Assembly (NCBI RefSeq): GCF_014083945.1
Contig: NZ_CP046444.1
Location: 1,054,001 to 1,118,000 of the forward strand
DNA length: 64,000 nucleotides
Reading direction: 5' to 3'
DNA from: Granulicella sp. 5B5
GTDB taxonomy: Bacteria > Acidobacteriota > Terriglobia > Terriglobales > Acidobacteriaceae
In this document: positions 8,900 through 17,655 of the stretch, piece after piece
Layout: every line of letters starts with the position of its first letter
Numbering within the stretch: the stretch's first letter is position 1
Notes under the pieces: generated by a model
Databases searched by the model: none
Told to the model about the DNA's origin: nothing
What the model saw: the letters and a program-made list of their open reading frames with translations, nothing else
Made by a program: the position numbers and the translations under genes

Positions 8900-8952
8900 G
8901 TCATCTCGACCGAAGCAGGACAGCTTTATCGTCCTGCGCAGTGGAGAGACCT
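8900..8952. repeat. Dispersed hairpin repeat, class A copy 1
   Basis: Conserved flanks GTCATCTCGACCGAAG and GTGGAGAGACC enclose stem GCAGGAC/GTCCTGC with loop AGCTTTATC. Other copies are at 20698, 53199, 56810, 60103, 60751 and 62965; stems differ but remain paired. Confidence 0.85.
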
Positions 8953-9002
8953 CTGTATTTGGGAGCGCCGCTACAGCTCGTGGACCCACGTATCATCACC
9001 AC

Positions 9003-10331
9003 ATGGGCCGTCTCCTCCCCACCCTCCTGCTCCTCACCGCAACACTCATCCACGCCCAGGAGCCCGCGCCCGCGCCAGCCGCGACACCCGACCTCACCGC
9101 CCCGCTCCCCGACATCCGCCAGCTCGTCCTCGACGTCGAGCGCAACCAGCGCGCCGCCGAAGCCGCTCGCAAGGACTACACCTACCACGTCCACGTCGTC
9201 GAAGAGCAGCTCGACAAGAGCGGCGCCATCAAGAAAGTCTCCACCACCGACTCCGACGTCTTCACCATCAATGGCGTCCCCGTCGACCGCACCACCGCCA
9301 AAAACGGCAAACCCCTCACCCCTGACGAGCAGAAAAAGGAGAGCGACCGCATCGACAAAGAGGTCGCCAAAGCCAAGCAGCGCCGCGCCAAACTCGACAG
9401 CCAGGGTAAAGACTCCAACGCCCGCGGCGACCAGCTCATCCCTGCCTCACGCATCCTCGAGCTCGGCACCTTTACCAACCCGCGCCGCATCTTGCTCAAC
9501 GGCCGCCCCACCATCGTCGCCAACTACACCGGAGACCCCCACGCCAAGACCCGCAACTCCGGTGAAGCTGCCATCCGCGACCTCGTCGGCACCGCCTGGT
9601 TCGACGAGCATGACCGCACCCTCGTCAAAGGCGAGGGCCACTTCCTCAACGACTTCAAACTCGGTGCCGGCCTCGTCCTCAACATCCACAAGGGCTTCAG
9701 CTTCAGCTTCCAAACCGTCAACGTCAACGGCGAAGTATGGCTCCCCAAATCCATCGACGCCCGCGGCGAGGCCCGCATCCTTCTCCTCGACCACATCGAC
9801 GGCCACCTCCACCTCGACGCCACCGACTACCGCAAGTTCCGCTCTTCCAGCAAAATCGTCGGCGAAAGCGCCCCGCTCGGCCCCGACGACCAGCCTCTTC
9901 CGCAGGCGCCCCCACCAACGCCAGCACCCTCACCGCAAACAACGCCCCCGCCCAGACACCGGAGCTATCGCCTAAGCCCAACCTACCTCAGCCGCAATAG
10001 CAATCGACCATACTGTAAATCTTGTCATTCCGCAGCGAAGCGGAGGAATCTGCTTTCTTCTGGATCACCACTACCGCAAATCGGCGGCCAGATCTCCCCA
10101 TGTTGGATTGCTATTTTCAATCAAAGCTATCTTCCGCGAGCGGTTCCAATCCTTCAGTTCTTTCTCTCGCTCAATCGCACTGGCGATGTACTGAAAACGC
10201 TCAAAGTAGACCAAACGCGTGATGTTATAGCGAGCCGTGAAAGACCCAGGCACCCTCTGCCGATGCTGCAAGACTCTCACTCTCAGATCGTTTGTAACCC
10301 CCACATAGCGCGTTCGAGACCTGCTCGCTAG
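9003..10331 (+). CDS. Secreted LolA-like protein, probable C-terminal frameshift
   Basis: Exported protein with a clear signal peptide (residues 1-19, cleavage near HAQ), then a region whose strands (RPTIVANYTG, TAWFDEHDRTLVKGEG, GEVWLPKSIDARGEARILLL) resemble the outer-membrane lipoprotein-sorting (LolA-like) fold. A paralogue lies at 55127-55984. Start ATG 9003 is chosen because the upstream frame is a class A repeat. The open frame runs on to 10331, but after about base 9908 it reads low-complexity Pro and then translated repeat, and overlaps the opposite-strand GIY-YIG gene. In another frame, a tail APTNASTLTANNAPAQTPEL stops at 10000, just before the repeat. The native gene most likely ends at 10000 after a one-base shift near the C5 run at 9909-9913. 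Confidence 0.7.
   Translation: MGRLLPTLLLLTATLIHAQEPAPAPAATPDLTAPLPDIRQLVLDVERNQRAAEAARKDYTYHVHVVEEQLDKSGAIKKVSTTDSDVFTINGVPVDRTTAKNGKPLTPDEQKKESDRIDKEVAKAKQRRAKLDSQGKDSNARGDQLIPASRILELGTFTNPRRILLNGRPTIVANYTGDPHAKTRNSGEAAIRDLVGTAWFDEHDRTLVKGEGHFLNDFKLGAGLVLNIHKGFSFSFQTVNVNGEVWLPKSIDARGEARILLLDHIDGHLHLDATDYRKFRSSSKIVGESAPLGPDDQPLPQAPPPTPAPSPQTTPPPRHRSYRLSPTYLSRNSNRPYCKSCHSAAKRRNLLSSGSPLPQIGGQISPCWIAIFNQSYLPRAVPILQFFLSLNRTGDVLKTLKVDQTRDVIASRERPRHPLPMLQDSHSQIVCNPHIARSRPAR
10024..10052. repeat. Dispersed hairpin repeat, class B copy 1
   Basis: GTCATTCC ... GGAATCTGC palindromic repeat lying between the LolA-like gene and the GIY-YIG gene. Other copies: 18732, 33249, 43438 and 54269. Confidence 0.75.
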
Positions 10332-10361
10332 GATGTAAACGAAAAACTCATACTCACGCAT
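10071..10361 (-). CDS. GIY-YIG endonuclease-domain protein
   Basis: Small stand-alone GIY-YIG domain protein of 96 residues, of the UPF0213/YhbQ-like type. The two signature strands are VYIL at residues 8-11 and RYVGVT at 18-23, followed by the conserved Arg (LRVRVLQH) and a Glu in the AIEREKELKDW helix (about 62-72). These proteins are predicted nucleases, often found in large copy numbers, with unclear physiological substrates. It overlaps on the opposite strand the overextended reading frame of the LolA-like gene, which is one reason to think that frame is shifted. Confidence 0.88.
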   Translation of the reverse strand: MREYEFFVYILASRSRTRYVGVTNDLRVRVLQHRQRVPGSFTARYNITRLVYFERFQYIASAIEREKELKDWNRSRKIALIENSNPTWGDLAADLR

Positions 10362-10451
10362 TCAAGCGATCTGCTCCTTAAACACACAAGGGAACAGCCA
10401 CAGCCGTCCCCTTATGTCCTGATTTGTATCGTTTGTTGTCAGCGCCAAAAG

Positions 10452-10652
10452 TTAGAGAGGCTGTACGTCCGAAGCCTGCCAGCCCTTGGGTCCCTTCACC
10501 ACGTTGAACTGAACGGCCTGACCTTCTTGAAGGCTCTTGAAGCCATTCGAGTTGATCGCCGAGTAATGCACAAACACATCCTCACCGTTCTGTCTGCTGA
10601 TGAAGCCAAAGCCCTTGGCGTCGTTGAACCACTTCACTGTTCCCTGTTCCAT
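10452..10652 (-). CDS. Cold-shock protein (CspA family)
   Basis: Single OB-fold cold-shock domain of 66 residues that binds single-stranded RNA/DNA and acts as an RNA chaperone. RNP1 (KGFGFI) and RNP2 (VFVHYSAI) motifs are intact, and the protein starts GTVKWFND as usual. Start chosen at ATG 10652 with AAGGA about ten bases upstream; a TTG three codons earlier lacks spacing. Almost 300 bases of gene-free, comparatively A/T-rich DNA lie upstream, consistent with the long structured leaders known for csp genes, but no specific fold was worked out. Confidence 0.95.
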   Translation of the reverse strand: MEQGTVKWFNDAKGFGFISRQNGEDVFVHYSAINSNGFKSLQEGQAVQFNVVKGPKGWQASDVQPL

Positions 10653-10950
10653 GTCTCGCAAATCCTTGTGTGATTGACTTTGACGCTGAATCCAAATACG
10701 GGTTTCGGCCTACAACCAATGCAGAAAACCAATCTGTTTCAAACGATGACGAGATGTTAGCACGGCGGACAAATTTTCCACGATTTTTTTTTACCTCGCC
10801 TGTCTGTCGAGTAAATTCAATACCACTCCAGGGGCATCGCAAGAAAATTCACATCGCCACACGAAACATCGCCCACTTAAAAATCACCCTACGCGTTGAC
10901 CAACTCACGCTCACACGTCCCACGGCGATCAAGCCTTAGACGGCCACCGC

Positions 10951-11658
10951 CTACCCAATATGGGAATGCACAATCGCCTCTGCCTTCGCCAGTACTTCAT
11001 CCAGCGTCAGCCCGGTCGAGTCCAGAATCACCGCATCCTCTGCAGGCCGCAGCGGCGAGTCCTGCCGGTTCCGGTCGCGCGCATCGCGCTCCTTCAGGTC
11101 CTCAATAATCGCCGCCTCCGTCACCTTCCGCTCGGCCGCATCCCCCGGCATCGCCTGCCGATACCGCCGGTTCCCGCGCACCTCCGGCGCCGCATCCAAA
11201 AAGATCTTCACCTCGGCATCCGGAAACACCACCGTCCCAATGTCGCGCCCTTCCATCACCACGCCACCGGCCACGCCCAGCTTCCGCTGTTGCTCCACCA
11301 TCCACTCACGCAGTTTGGGATGTATGGAGACCTGCGACGCCGCCGACGTCACGTCCTTGTCCCGCACCCGCCGCGACACATCCACGCCATCCAGCAACAC
11401 AATGTTGCCTTCCATCTGCGGCCGCAGCGCGATCTTCGTCGTCGCGGCCAGTTCCAGCAGCGCAGCCTCGTCCTCAAACCCGAGGTCGTTCTCAATCGCC
11501 TTCAGCGCCAGCGCACGATACATCGCCCCGGTCTCCAGGTTCAGAAACCCGAACCGCCGCGCCAGGTGCGCCGCCATCGTACTCTTGCCCGCACCCGCCG
11601 GTCCATCGATCGCAATCACCGGCCGCTCGCGCTTCACCACACTTGTTGCTGTGCTCAT
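10951..11658 (-). CDS. cmk: Cytidylate kinase
   Basis: Phosphorylates CMP/dCMP with ATP in pyrimidine nucleotide supply, in the cytoplasm. P-loop AIDGPAGAGKST near residues 16-27, the NMP-binding stretch TGAMYRALAL (about 42-51), and the EGRDIGTVVFPDA motif near 136-148 are present, followed by the lid segment RDRNRQDSPLRPAEDAV. Length 235 residues is normal. The ATG at 11658 is the first in frame. It stands alone between the cold-shock gene and a dispersed repeat; the ribosomal protein S1 gene often found downstream is not here. Confidence 0.96.
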   Translation of the reverse strand: MSTATSVVKRERPVIAIDGPAGAGKSTMAAHLARRFGFLNLETGAMYRALALKAIENDLGFEDEAALLELAATTKIALRPQMEGNIVLLDGVDVSRRVRDKDVTSAASQVSIHPKLREWMVEQQRKLGVAGGVVMEGRDIGTVVFPDAEVKIFLDAAPEVRGNRRYRQAMPGDAAERKVTEAAIIEDLKERDARDRNRQDSPLRPAEDAVILDSTGLTLDEVLAKAEAIVHSHIG

Positions 11659-11723
11659 CGTCTCGAATCCACCTCTACCGCAGCCACAATTGGCATCACA
11701 GCCTTGACTGACAGTTGCAGCTG

Positions 11724-11795
11724 GCTTTGAAGGGGACGAGCTTCAGCTCGTCCATTCCTCCGCTATCAGCATCCGGGCTTTAGCCCCGGAGGACA
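11724..11795. repeat. Double-hairpin dispersed repeat, class D variant
   Basis: First hairpin GGACGAGC/GCTCGTCC with loop TTCA, then a second hairpin of the CCGGGC-TTTA-GCCCCGG type. The same arrangement recurs at 46112-46190 with GGACGGGC/TCCCGTCC, so arms change while the loop stays TTYA. Confidence 0.75.
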
Positions 11796-11797
11796 GG

Positions 11798-13972
11798 CTA
11801 CTCGCCTGCCTCAGGCTTTTTACGCGAAAACGTCCTCGGCGCGCCACTCGAAGGCCGCTTGGCACCGAACCCGCCCGGCTTCTTCCCACCAAACGATTTC
11901 TTCGCTCCGCCAAAGCCGCCCGCCGCACGCGGCTTATAAGGACGCTTACCCTCACTGCTCTCCGTCGGCGGAACCCACGGAGCCTTCGTAAACGGACGGT
12001 TCTCATGCCCCTCCGCACGCGGCTTGAATGGCCGCCTCGGAATCGTCCGCTCCACCGGCGGTCCGTCGATCGGCCCGTCATCCTTATACTTCGGCTTCGG
12101 AGCACGCTTCACAAACGGGCGGTCGCCCTCGGTCTTCCGCACATAGGGCCGCTTCGCTCCAAACGCAGGCTTGTCGCCACGATCAAACGTACGCGGCTTG
12201 AATGCCGGCCGCTCGCTACCCTCTTCCGTGCGTGGCCTATACGGACGCTTCGCCCCAAAACTCGGCTTGTCTCCGCGATCGAACGTACGCGGCTTGAACG
12301 CCGGACGCTCACCGCCCTCAGTCGTCCGAGGCGTATAAGGCCTCTTCGCACCAAAGCTCGGTTTATCGCCAAACGCCTTCTTCGCATACGGCTTATCGCC
12401 AAAGCTCTTCCGCGCAAACGGCTTGTCACCATCACGCTTCTCATAGCTACGCGGCTTGAACGCCGGCCGCTCGCCGCCCTCTTCGCCACGCGGCGTATAA
12501 GGACGCTTCGCCCCAAATCCCGGCTTGTCTCCAAACGCTTTCTTCGCATACGACTTCCGTTCAACCGGTTTCCCGTCGAACGTCCGCTTCTCGAACGACT
12601 TCGTCGCCTTCCGCACCGGCGTCCGCTTCTCTTCCGGCAACCCAGCCTGCTCGCGCGGCCCCAACGGCTCGCGATCTTCAGGCGCAGGCTTGCGAAACTT
12701 TGTGAACGAATCCTTCGGAGCAGCCGCCGTACGCGACTTGCGCTCCTCATCCCACGGCTTCGTAAACGCAGGCTTCGACCGCGCAAAAGCGGGCTTGCCC
12801 CCCTCGGCAGCATCGCGCTTGAACGGCCTCCGCTCGCGATCACTCGTGCCCTCGGCGCGAGCGCCACCAAACCGGCTCGTCGGACGCGCTCCTCCAAAGC
12901 TCTTCGGACCCTTAGCAGCTCCGAAGCCCTTCTTCACCCCACCAAAGCTCTTCGCAGGCTTCCCGCGGAACGAGCTCTTCTCAGCCTTATCTCCAGCAAA
13001 GCTGCTGATGCGCCCCGTCCCAATCTTCTTCGGCTTCGGGAACTCGCTTGGCTCAGCAACTTCAGCAGCCTCACCGCCTTCAGCCTCGACGCCGTCCACC
13101 GCCTTCGCCGCAAACGCCGGCAGCCCACCCGGAACATGCAGCAGCGTCTTGCCCTCCGACACCACCGTCTCCAGCTGCCTCGCGCTCGTCAGCGCACGCA
13201 GCACCTCGCGCACGCGGCTCCGCGCCGTCAGCGGCGAAAGGAACGTTGCGATCTCTTCATCGGTCGCAACAAACACCTGTCCCAGATACAGCGAGATCAG
13301 CGCCGACAGCGCCGTCGGCTGCCCCGCATTCGCACCCGCCTTGATCGCCTTCGTAAACCGCCGCGTCGTCAGCTCCCACAGCGTCGCGCCGTCTCCCTGA
13401 TCGAGTAGCGGCAACACCCGCAGTTGCGACCAAAGCTCGCTCAGCCCGCGCAGAATGGCCGTCTCCGTCACCTCGCGGCCCAGCTCATTCGCCAGCTCCG
13501 CCGCGGTCATCGCGCCCTTCTCGGTCAGCACCTCATAGATGTGCAGCCCCAGCGGCGATACCGCAATCGCGCCGCTCGTCACCGGCGGCTGCTTCCAGTT
13601 CTTATCGCCACGCAGCGTAAAAATGTAGCTGAACACCTGCGCCGACGCCACAAAGTCCGGCACATCGCCGGGAACTCCAAGCAGGTTCAGCGGCACCGCA
13701 GCACCCTCACCCACCAGCCGCGACACCAGGTTCTTCGCCGTCGCCGTCTGCGCAGCCGTAGGGGCATCATTCGCCGCACCCAGCGTCGCCTCAACCAGCG
13801 AGGGCGCCGGTGCCGGCAGCTGCAGCGTGCGCGGAGCAAACAACACCAGTCCGTGCTCCGCAATCCACTCCCGCGCCGCCTCCAGCGTCAGCACAGCCTC
13901 GCCGTCCTGGTGCCACGCCTTCGTGCGTGCAGCCGCCAACTGGGCGGCATCAAACTCTTGTATCGAACTCAA
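11798..13972 (-). CDS. AlkZ-related winged-helix protein with long basic repetitive tail
   Basis: The N-terminal ~300 residues look like the winged-helix AlkZ-related family (PDFVASAQVFSYIFTLRGDK, then WELTTRRFTKAIKAG and ISLYLGQVFVATDEEIATFL); AlkZ itself unhooks DNA interstrand crosslinks, but activity here is unknown. The remaining ~420 residues are low complexity, rich in Lys, Arg, Phe, Gly and Pro, with imperfect ~32-residue repeats built on GDKPSFGAKRPY and ERPAFKPRTF. Such tails bind RNA or DNA or drive condensation; function is inferred. Start set at TTG 13972, which has AGAGGA six bases upstream; a GTG at 14008 lacks a ribosome site. The gene lies 95 bases downstream of mutL in the same direction, suggesting a repair-linked unit. 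Confidence 0.7.
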   Translation of the reverse strand: MSSIQEFDAAQLAAARTKAWHQDGEAVLTLEAAREWIAEHGLVLFAPRTLQLPAPAPSLVEATLGAANDAPTAAQTATAKNLVSRLVGEGAAVPLNLLGVPGDVPDFVASAQVFSYIFTLRGDKNWKQPPVTSGAIAVSPLGLHIYEVLTEKGAMTAAELANELGREVTETAILRGLSELWSQLRVLPLLDQGDGATLWELTTRRFTKAIKAGANAGQPTALSALISLYLGQVFVATDEEIATFLSPLTARSRVREVLRALTSARQLETVVSEGKTLLHVPGGLPAFAAKAVDGVEAEGGEAAEVAEPSEFPKPKKIGTGRISSFAGDKAEKSSFRGKPAKSFGGVKKGFGAAKGPKSFGGARPTSRFGGARAEGTSDRERRPFKRDAAEGGKPAFARSKPAFTKPWDEERKSRTAAAPKDSFTKFRKPAPEDREPLGPREQAGLPEEKRTPVRKATKSFEKRTFDGKPVERKSYAKKAFGDKPGFGAKRPYTPRGEEGGERPAFKPRSYEKRDGDKPFARKSFGDKPYAKKAFGDKPSFGAKRPYTPRTTEGGERPAFKPRTFDRGDKPSFGAKRPYRPRTEEGSERPAFKPRTFDRGDKPAFGAKRPYVRKTEGDRPFVKRAPKPKYKDDGPIDGPPVERTIPRRPFKPRAEGHENRPFTKAPWVPPTESSEGKRPYKPRAAGGFGGAKKSFGGKKPGGFGAKRPSSGAPRTFSRKKPEAGE
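12130..12530. repeat. Tandem ~96-bp coding repeats in the basic tail
   Basis: At least two near-exact 96-bp units (around 12171-12266 and 12267-12362) plus diverged neighbours encode the repeating GDKPSFGAKRPY / ERPAFKPRTF pattern. Copy number is likely to vary between strains by slippage or recombination. Confidence 0.7.
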
Positions 13973-14067
13973 AATAATTCCTCTCGTCAACGCGACAACG
14001 CGCGACACGACCTCGCCTCAGCGAAGCCCTCAACAAACCTTGAATGTGCGGGTAGAGCGACGCGCCG

Positions 14068-16026
14068 TTATATGCGCTGAAACGCCCGCTGGATGTCCTT
14101 TAAAGAATACCGCAATGCAATCGGTCTGCCGTGCGGACAGCTCGTCGGATGCTCCGTTTTCCCTAATTCTTTCAACAACCAGTCGATCTTCGCGGGCTCC
14201 AGGGGCATATTCACCTTGATCGCTGCGTGGCACGCGATCGAAGCCGCAATCCGAGTCCGCCTTAGCTCCTCGTTCTCCACCTGCGCCGTCTTCTCGCCCG
14301 CGCCCAGCACCTCTTCCAGCACCCTCTCCAGCTCCTTGCCCTCCAACCCCACCGGAGCCGCCTTCACCGCCAGCGTCCGCGGCCCAAACGGCTCGGCTTC
14401 GAACCCGTTCCGCTCCAGCTCCTCCGCAATCTCCGCAAACGTCACCATCTGCTCCGGCAACAGGTCGATCAGCACCGGCATCAGCAGTCTCTGACGCTGC
14501 ACCGCCTCCACCTTCCGCTCGCGCAGAATCTTCTCAAACAGCACCCGCTCATGCGCCACATGCTGGTCGATGATCCACAACCCCTCTTCATTCACCGCCA
14601 AAATGAACGAGTCCCGCAACTGCCCCACCGGCTTCAACGAAGCCAGCCCATTCAGCGTTCCACTACTCTGGGTGCCCCGTTCATCGACAGCCTCACCGTC
14701 GATGAACGGGGTCGCACTATCCTCATACCCCACCGCAATCCCGCTCCCCTCAAAGCCCAGCCGTCCTGGAGACTCCGCCACCATCCGCCCGTGCAGCTCA
14801 AACGCCGCCACATCCACCGGCTCAATCGTCCCTTCACTCTCCGCCACCATCGCACGCGGCTCAAACACCGGCTGGTCGATCCCCGGCAGCGGCGACACAT
14901 TCACCATCAAACTCGCGCTCGCCGTCGCCGACCCCTCCAGCGCCGTCAGAAAACTCGCCGCAGGCCGCGCCCGCATCAACGCCGTGCGTACCGTGTCGCG
15001 CACAAAATCATGCACAAACGATCCCTGCCTGAACCGCACCTCGGTCTTCGCTGGATGCACATTCACATCGATCTCCGCAGGCGGCATCTCCAGAAACAGC
15101 AGCACCACCGGGAACGACGTCGGCGGAATAATGTTCCGATACGCCTCCGTGAACGCATGAAGTATCAGCCGGTCGCGAATCAGCCTCCCATTCGCAAACA
15201 CATAGATCGAGTTCCTGTTCAGCTTCTGCAGCTCCGGCTTGCTCACGAACCCGCTCACCCGCATCATCCCCGGCGCAGGTGGCTCATAGTCCTCCGGCCG
15301 CTTCCACGGCGGAGGCTCAGGAATCCCCGCCCGCGCAAAATCAATCTCCGCCGCCACCGGCACCAGGCTCTGAAACGTATCGCGCCCAAAGATCTGGAAC
15401 AGCCGCTCGCTCGCATCAGCCACCGCAGGAGCCACCAGCAGCGCCTGCGTCGCGCTGTGCAGCTCAAAGTGCTTCTCCGGATGCGCCAGCGCATAGTGCG
15501 TCACCAGCGCCGCCACATGCCCCAGCTCCGTCTGCTCGCTGCGCAAAAACTTCCGCCGCGCCGGAGTATTGAAGAACAGATCCCGCACCGCAATCGTCGT
15601 CCCCGCAGGCAGCCCGGAATCCTCCACGCGCAGCATGTTCCCACCGGCGATCTCCACCACCGTCCCGGCCTTATCCTCCGCCACGCGTGTCTCCAGCAGC
15701 ACCCGCGCCACACTAGCAATCGAAGGCAGCGCCTCGCCACGAAACCCCAGCGTCGCAATCGTCAGCAGATCATCACTCGACCGCAGCTTCGACGTAGCAT
15801 GACGCTCAAACGCCAGCATCGCATCATCGCGGTTCATCCCGCACCCGTTGTCCACGATGCGAATCAGCTTCCGCCCACCGCCCTCAATCTCCACACGAAT
15901 CCGCGTAGCCCCCGCATCCAGCGAGTTCTCCAACAGCTCCTTCACCACCGACGCAGGCCGCTCCACCACCTCGCCAGCAGCAATCTGGTTCGCCACCTGA
16001 TCAGAAAGTACGCGGATCTTCCCCAT
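14068..16026 (-). CDS. mutL: DNA mismatch repair protein MutL
   Basis: Mismatch-repair ATPase/endonuclease linking MutS recognition to strand incision. The N-terminal GHKL ATPase is intact: ELLENSLDAGA with catalytic Glu and Asn34, DNGCGM (about 58-63), and TLGFRGEAL. The C-terminal domain carries endonuclease motifs DQHVAHE with a Glu five residues on, ACHAAIK and CPHGRP (near 630), so it is a nicking MutL as expected in species without MutH. Val replaces the usual Ala in DQHA. Length 652 residues. Start ATG 16026 precedes the standard MGKIRVLSDQVANQIAAGEV. It heads a minus-strand pair with the AlkZ-related gene; no mutS is nearby. Confidence 0.97.
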   Translation of the reverse strand: MGKIRVLSDQVANQIAAGEVVERPASVVKELLENSLDAGATRIRVEIEGGGRKLIRIVDNGCGMNRDDAMLAFERHATSKLRSSDDLLTIATLGFRGEALPSIASVARVLLETRVAEDKAGTVVEIAGGNMLRVEDSGLPAGTTIAVRDLFFNTPARRKFLRSEQTELGHVAALVTHYALAHPEKHFELHSATQALLVAPAVADASERLFQIFGRDTFQSLVPVAAEIDFARAGIPEPPPWKRPEDYEPPAPGMMRVSGFVSKPELQKLNRNSIYVFANGRLIRDRLILHAFTEAYRNIIPPTSFPVVLLFLEMPPAEIDVNVHPAKTEVRFRQGSFVHDFVRDTVRTALMRARPAASFLTALEGSATASASLMVNVSPLPGIDQPVFEPRAMVAESEGTIEPVDVAAFELHGRMVAESPGRLGFEGSGIAVGYEDSATPFIDGEAVDERGTQSSGTLNGLASLKPVGQLRDSFILAVNEEGLWIIDQHVAHERVLFEKILRERKVEAVQRQRLLMPVLIDLLPEQMVTFAEIAEELERNGFEAEPFGPRTLAVKAAPVGLEGKELERVLEEVLGAGEKTAQVENEELRRTRIAASIACHAAIKVNMPLEPAKIDWLLKELGKTEHPTSCPHGRPIALRYSLKDIQRAFQRI

Positions 16027-16073
16027 GCTCAGATTGTAGTCAGCCCCGGCCTGCGCAAATCGCGGTCAAAACC

Positions 16074-17531
16074 TCACCGGTCCCCAATCACATGCAGCCG
16101 CATAAAGTTCGTCGCTCCGGTCTTCGTCGCCGTACCGGCCACGATCCCCACCACCTGCTTCGGCTTCACATACCCGCCCTGCTCCAGCACATCTTCCGCC
16201 GTCTCCACCAGCTTGTCCGTGCCCGCAAACCGCGCGCACTGTATCGGCGACGTCCCCCAAAGCAGCATCGTCCTATGCACCACGCTCTCATCCGGGCTGA
16301 ACGCATAGATCGGCGCATCCGGCCTGTACTTGCTCAGCAGCCGAGCCGTGTTGCCCGTCTCCGTAAAGATCGCCACGGCGGCCAAGTCGAGGTCCTGCGC
16401 GGCATGCGCCATGCTCTCGCAGATCGTCTCCGGAATCGTCATCAGCACACGCTTGCCATGCGGCTTCAGCGGCTGCTTCGACGGAGCCTCCGCGCGCATC
16501 GATGCCTCCGTCTCCATCACGATCTTCGCCATCATCGCCACCGACTCCACCGGATACTTCCCCGCCGCGCTCTCCGCACTCAGCATCACCGCATCCGTGC
16601 CGTCATAGATCGCATTCGCCACATCGCTCGCCTCCGCCCTCGTCGGCCGCGGGTTTTCAATCATCGACTCCAGCATCTGCGTCGCTGTAATCACCGGCTT
16701 CCGGTACTCCATCGAGCGCCGGATAATATGCTTCTGGATCGCCGGCACCTTCTCCGGCGGCACCTCCACACCCAGGTCGCCGCGGGCCACCATGATCGCG
16801 TCCGCAGCCTCCAGGATCGAGTCCAGGTGGTCGATCGCCTGCGGCTTCTCCAGCTTCGCAATCACCCACGCATCCGACCCCAGCTGCGCGATCCTGCCCT
16901 TCACATACCGCACATCGTCCGCGGTCTGAACAAAACTGACCGCAATCGTGTCGCACCCGGCCTTCAACGCAAACTCCAGGTCCTCTTCGTCCTTCTCCGT
17001 CAACGACGGCACCTTGATCGCCACGCCCGGCAGGTTGATGCCCTTCTTCTCCCCGAGCATTCCGCCGTTCACAATCTCCGTCACCACATCTGCACCCACC
17101 ACCTCCACTACGCGCAGCTCAATCAACCCATCCGACAGCAGAATCTGCGTCCCCGGCACCACATTCTCTGCCAGCGTCGTAAACACCGTGCTCACGCGCT
17201 CCGTCGTGCCCTCAATCTGCTCCGGAGTAATCGTCAGCCGCTTGCCCGTCTCCAGCAGCACCGGCTTGTGGTCCACCAGCACACCCGTGCGGATCTTCGG
17301 CCCCTGCAAATCCGCAAGAATGCAGATCGGCTTGCCTTCTTCCTTCGCCACCTTCCGCACCATGGCAATCAATTCGCTCTTTTGGTCATGAGACCCGTGG
17401 GAAAAGTTCAGTCTGGCCACATCCAGGCCCGCCCGCACCAGCTGCCGAAACATCGTCTCTGTGCTTGAGGCAGGCCCCAGCGTGGCCACAATCTTCGCGC
17501 GACGGCACCACTCCAACTTTCCCTTGTCCAC
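16074..17531 (-). CDS. pyk: Pyruvate kinase
   Basis: Converts phosphoenolpyruvate and ADP to pyruvate and ATP, the last step of glycolysis. Core motifs are present: RRAKIVATLGPAS at the N-terminus, LNFSHGSH, the active-site stretch AVSFVQ and VIAKLEKPQAIDHLDSI, MVARGDLGVEVP, and ITATQMLESMI, with the C-terminal regulatory domain (NTARLLSKYRPDAPI). Start assigned to GTG 17531, which has GGAAGG five bases upstream and gives 485 residues; an ATG at 17606 would add 25 atypical residues. Upstream (17616-17650) is a CCC heptad repeat, then the brkB-like gene in the same direction. Confidence 0.95.
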   Translation of the reverse strand: MDKGKLEWCRRAKIVATLGPASSTETMFRQLVRAGLDVARLNFSHGSHDQKSELIAMVRKVAKEEGKPICILADLQGPKIRTGVLVDHKPVLLETGKRLTITPEQIEGTTERVSTVFTTLAENVVPGTQILLSDGLIELRVVEVVGADVVTEIVNGGMLGEKKGINLPGVAIKVPSLTEKDEEDLEFALKAGCDTIAVSFVQTADDVRYVKGRIAQLGSDAWVIAKLEKPQAIDHLDSILEAADAIMVARGDLGVEVPPEKVPAIQKHIIRRSMEYRKPVITATQMLESMIENPRPTRAEASDVANAIYDGTDAVMLSAESAAGKYPVESVAMMAKIVMETEASMRAEAPSKQPLKPHGKRVLMTIPETICESMAHAAQDLDLAAVAIFTETGNTARLLSKYRPDAPIYAFSPDESVVHRTMLLWGTSPIQCARFAGTDKLVETAEDVLEQGGYVKPKQVVGIVAGTATKTGATNFMRLHVIGDR

Positions 17532-17615
17532 GGATACCTTCCAACGGCTAAAGAGCACGGAGTAACGAGGAATAAGTGTTTGAAATCCGGCACCGCGATT
17601 CTTCATCGCAGTACT

Positions 17616-17650
17616 CTATTCCCTACTCCCTATTCCCTACTCCCTGTTCC
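17616..17650 (-). repeat. Heptad CCC repeat with G-quadruplex potential, copy 1
   Basis: Alternating CCCTACT and CCCTATT heptads give four CCC tracts (17621, 17628, 17635, 17642) with four-base loops. The minus strand reads four GGG tracts, a textbook G-quadruplex pattern, 85 bases upstream of the pyk start. Confidence 0.8.
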
Positions 17651-17655
17651 TTGCT

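Noticed and set aside
10582-10842. Minus-strand ORF overlapping the cold-shock gene leader
   Set aside because: Frame overlaps the csp gene, has no ribosome site, and its sequence is not protein-like.
12005-13408. Long plus-strand ORF opposite the AlkZ-related gene
   Set aside because: Arg/Leu-rich translation typical of the complement of Lys/Arg/Phe-rich coding DNA; no start signals.
14551-16308. 585-codon plus-strand ORF opposite mutL
   Set aside because: His/Arg/Pro-rich shadow of a well-identified gene; high GC makes stop codons rare.
17616-17650. Telomere-like CCCTA heptads
   Set aside because: Internal, short and multi-copy beside ordinary genes; no evidence for a replicon end.
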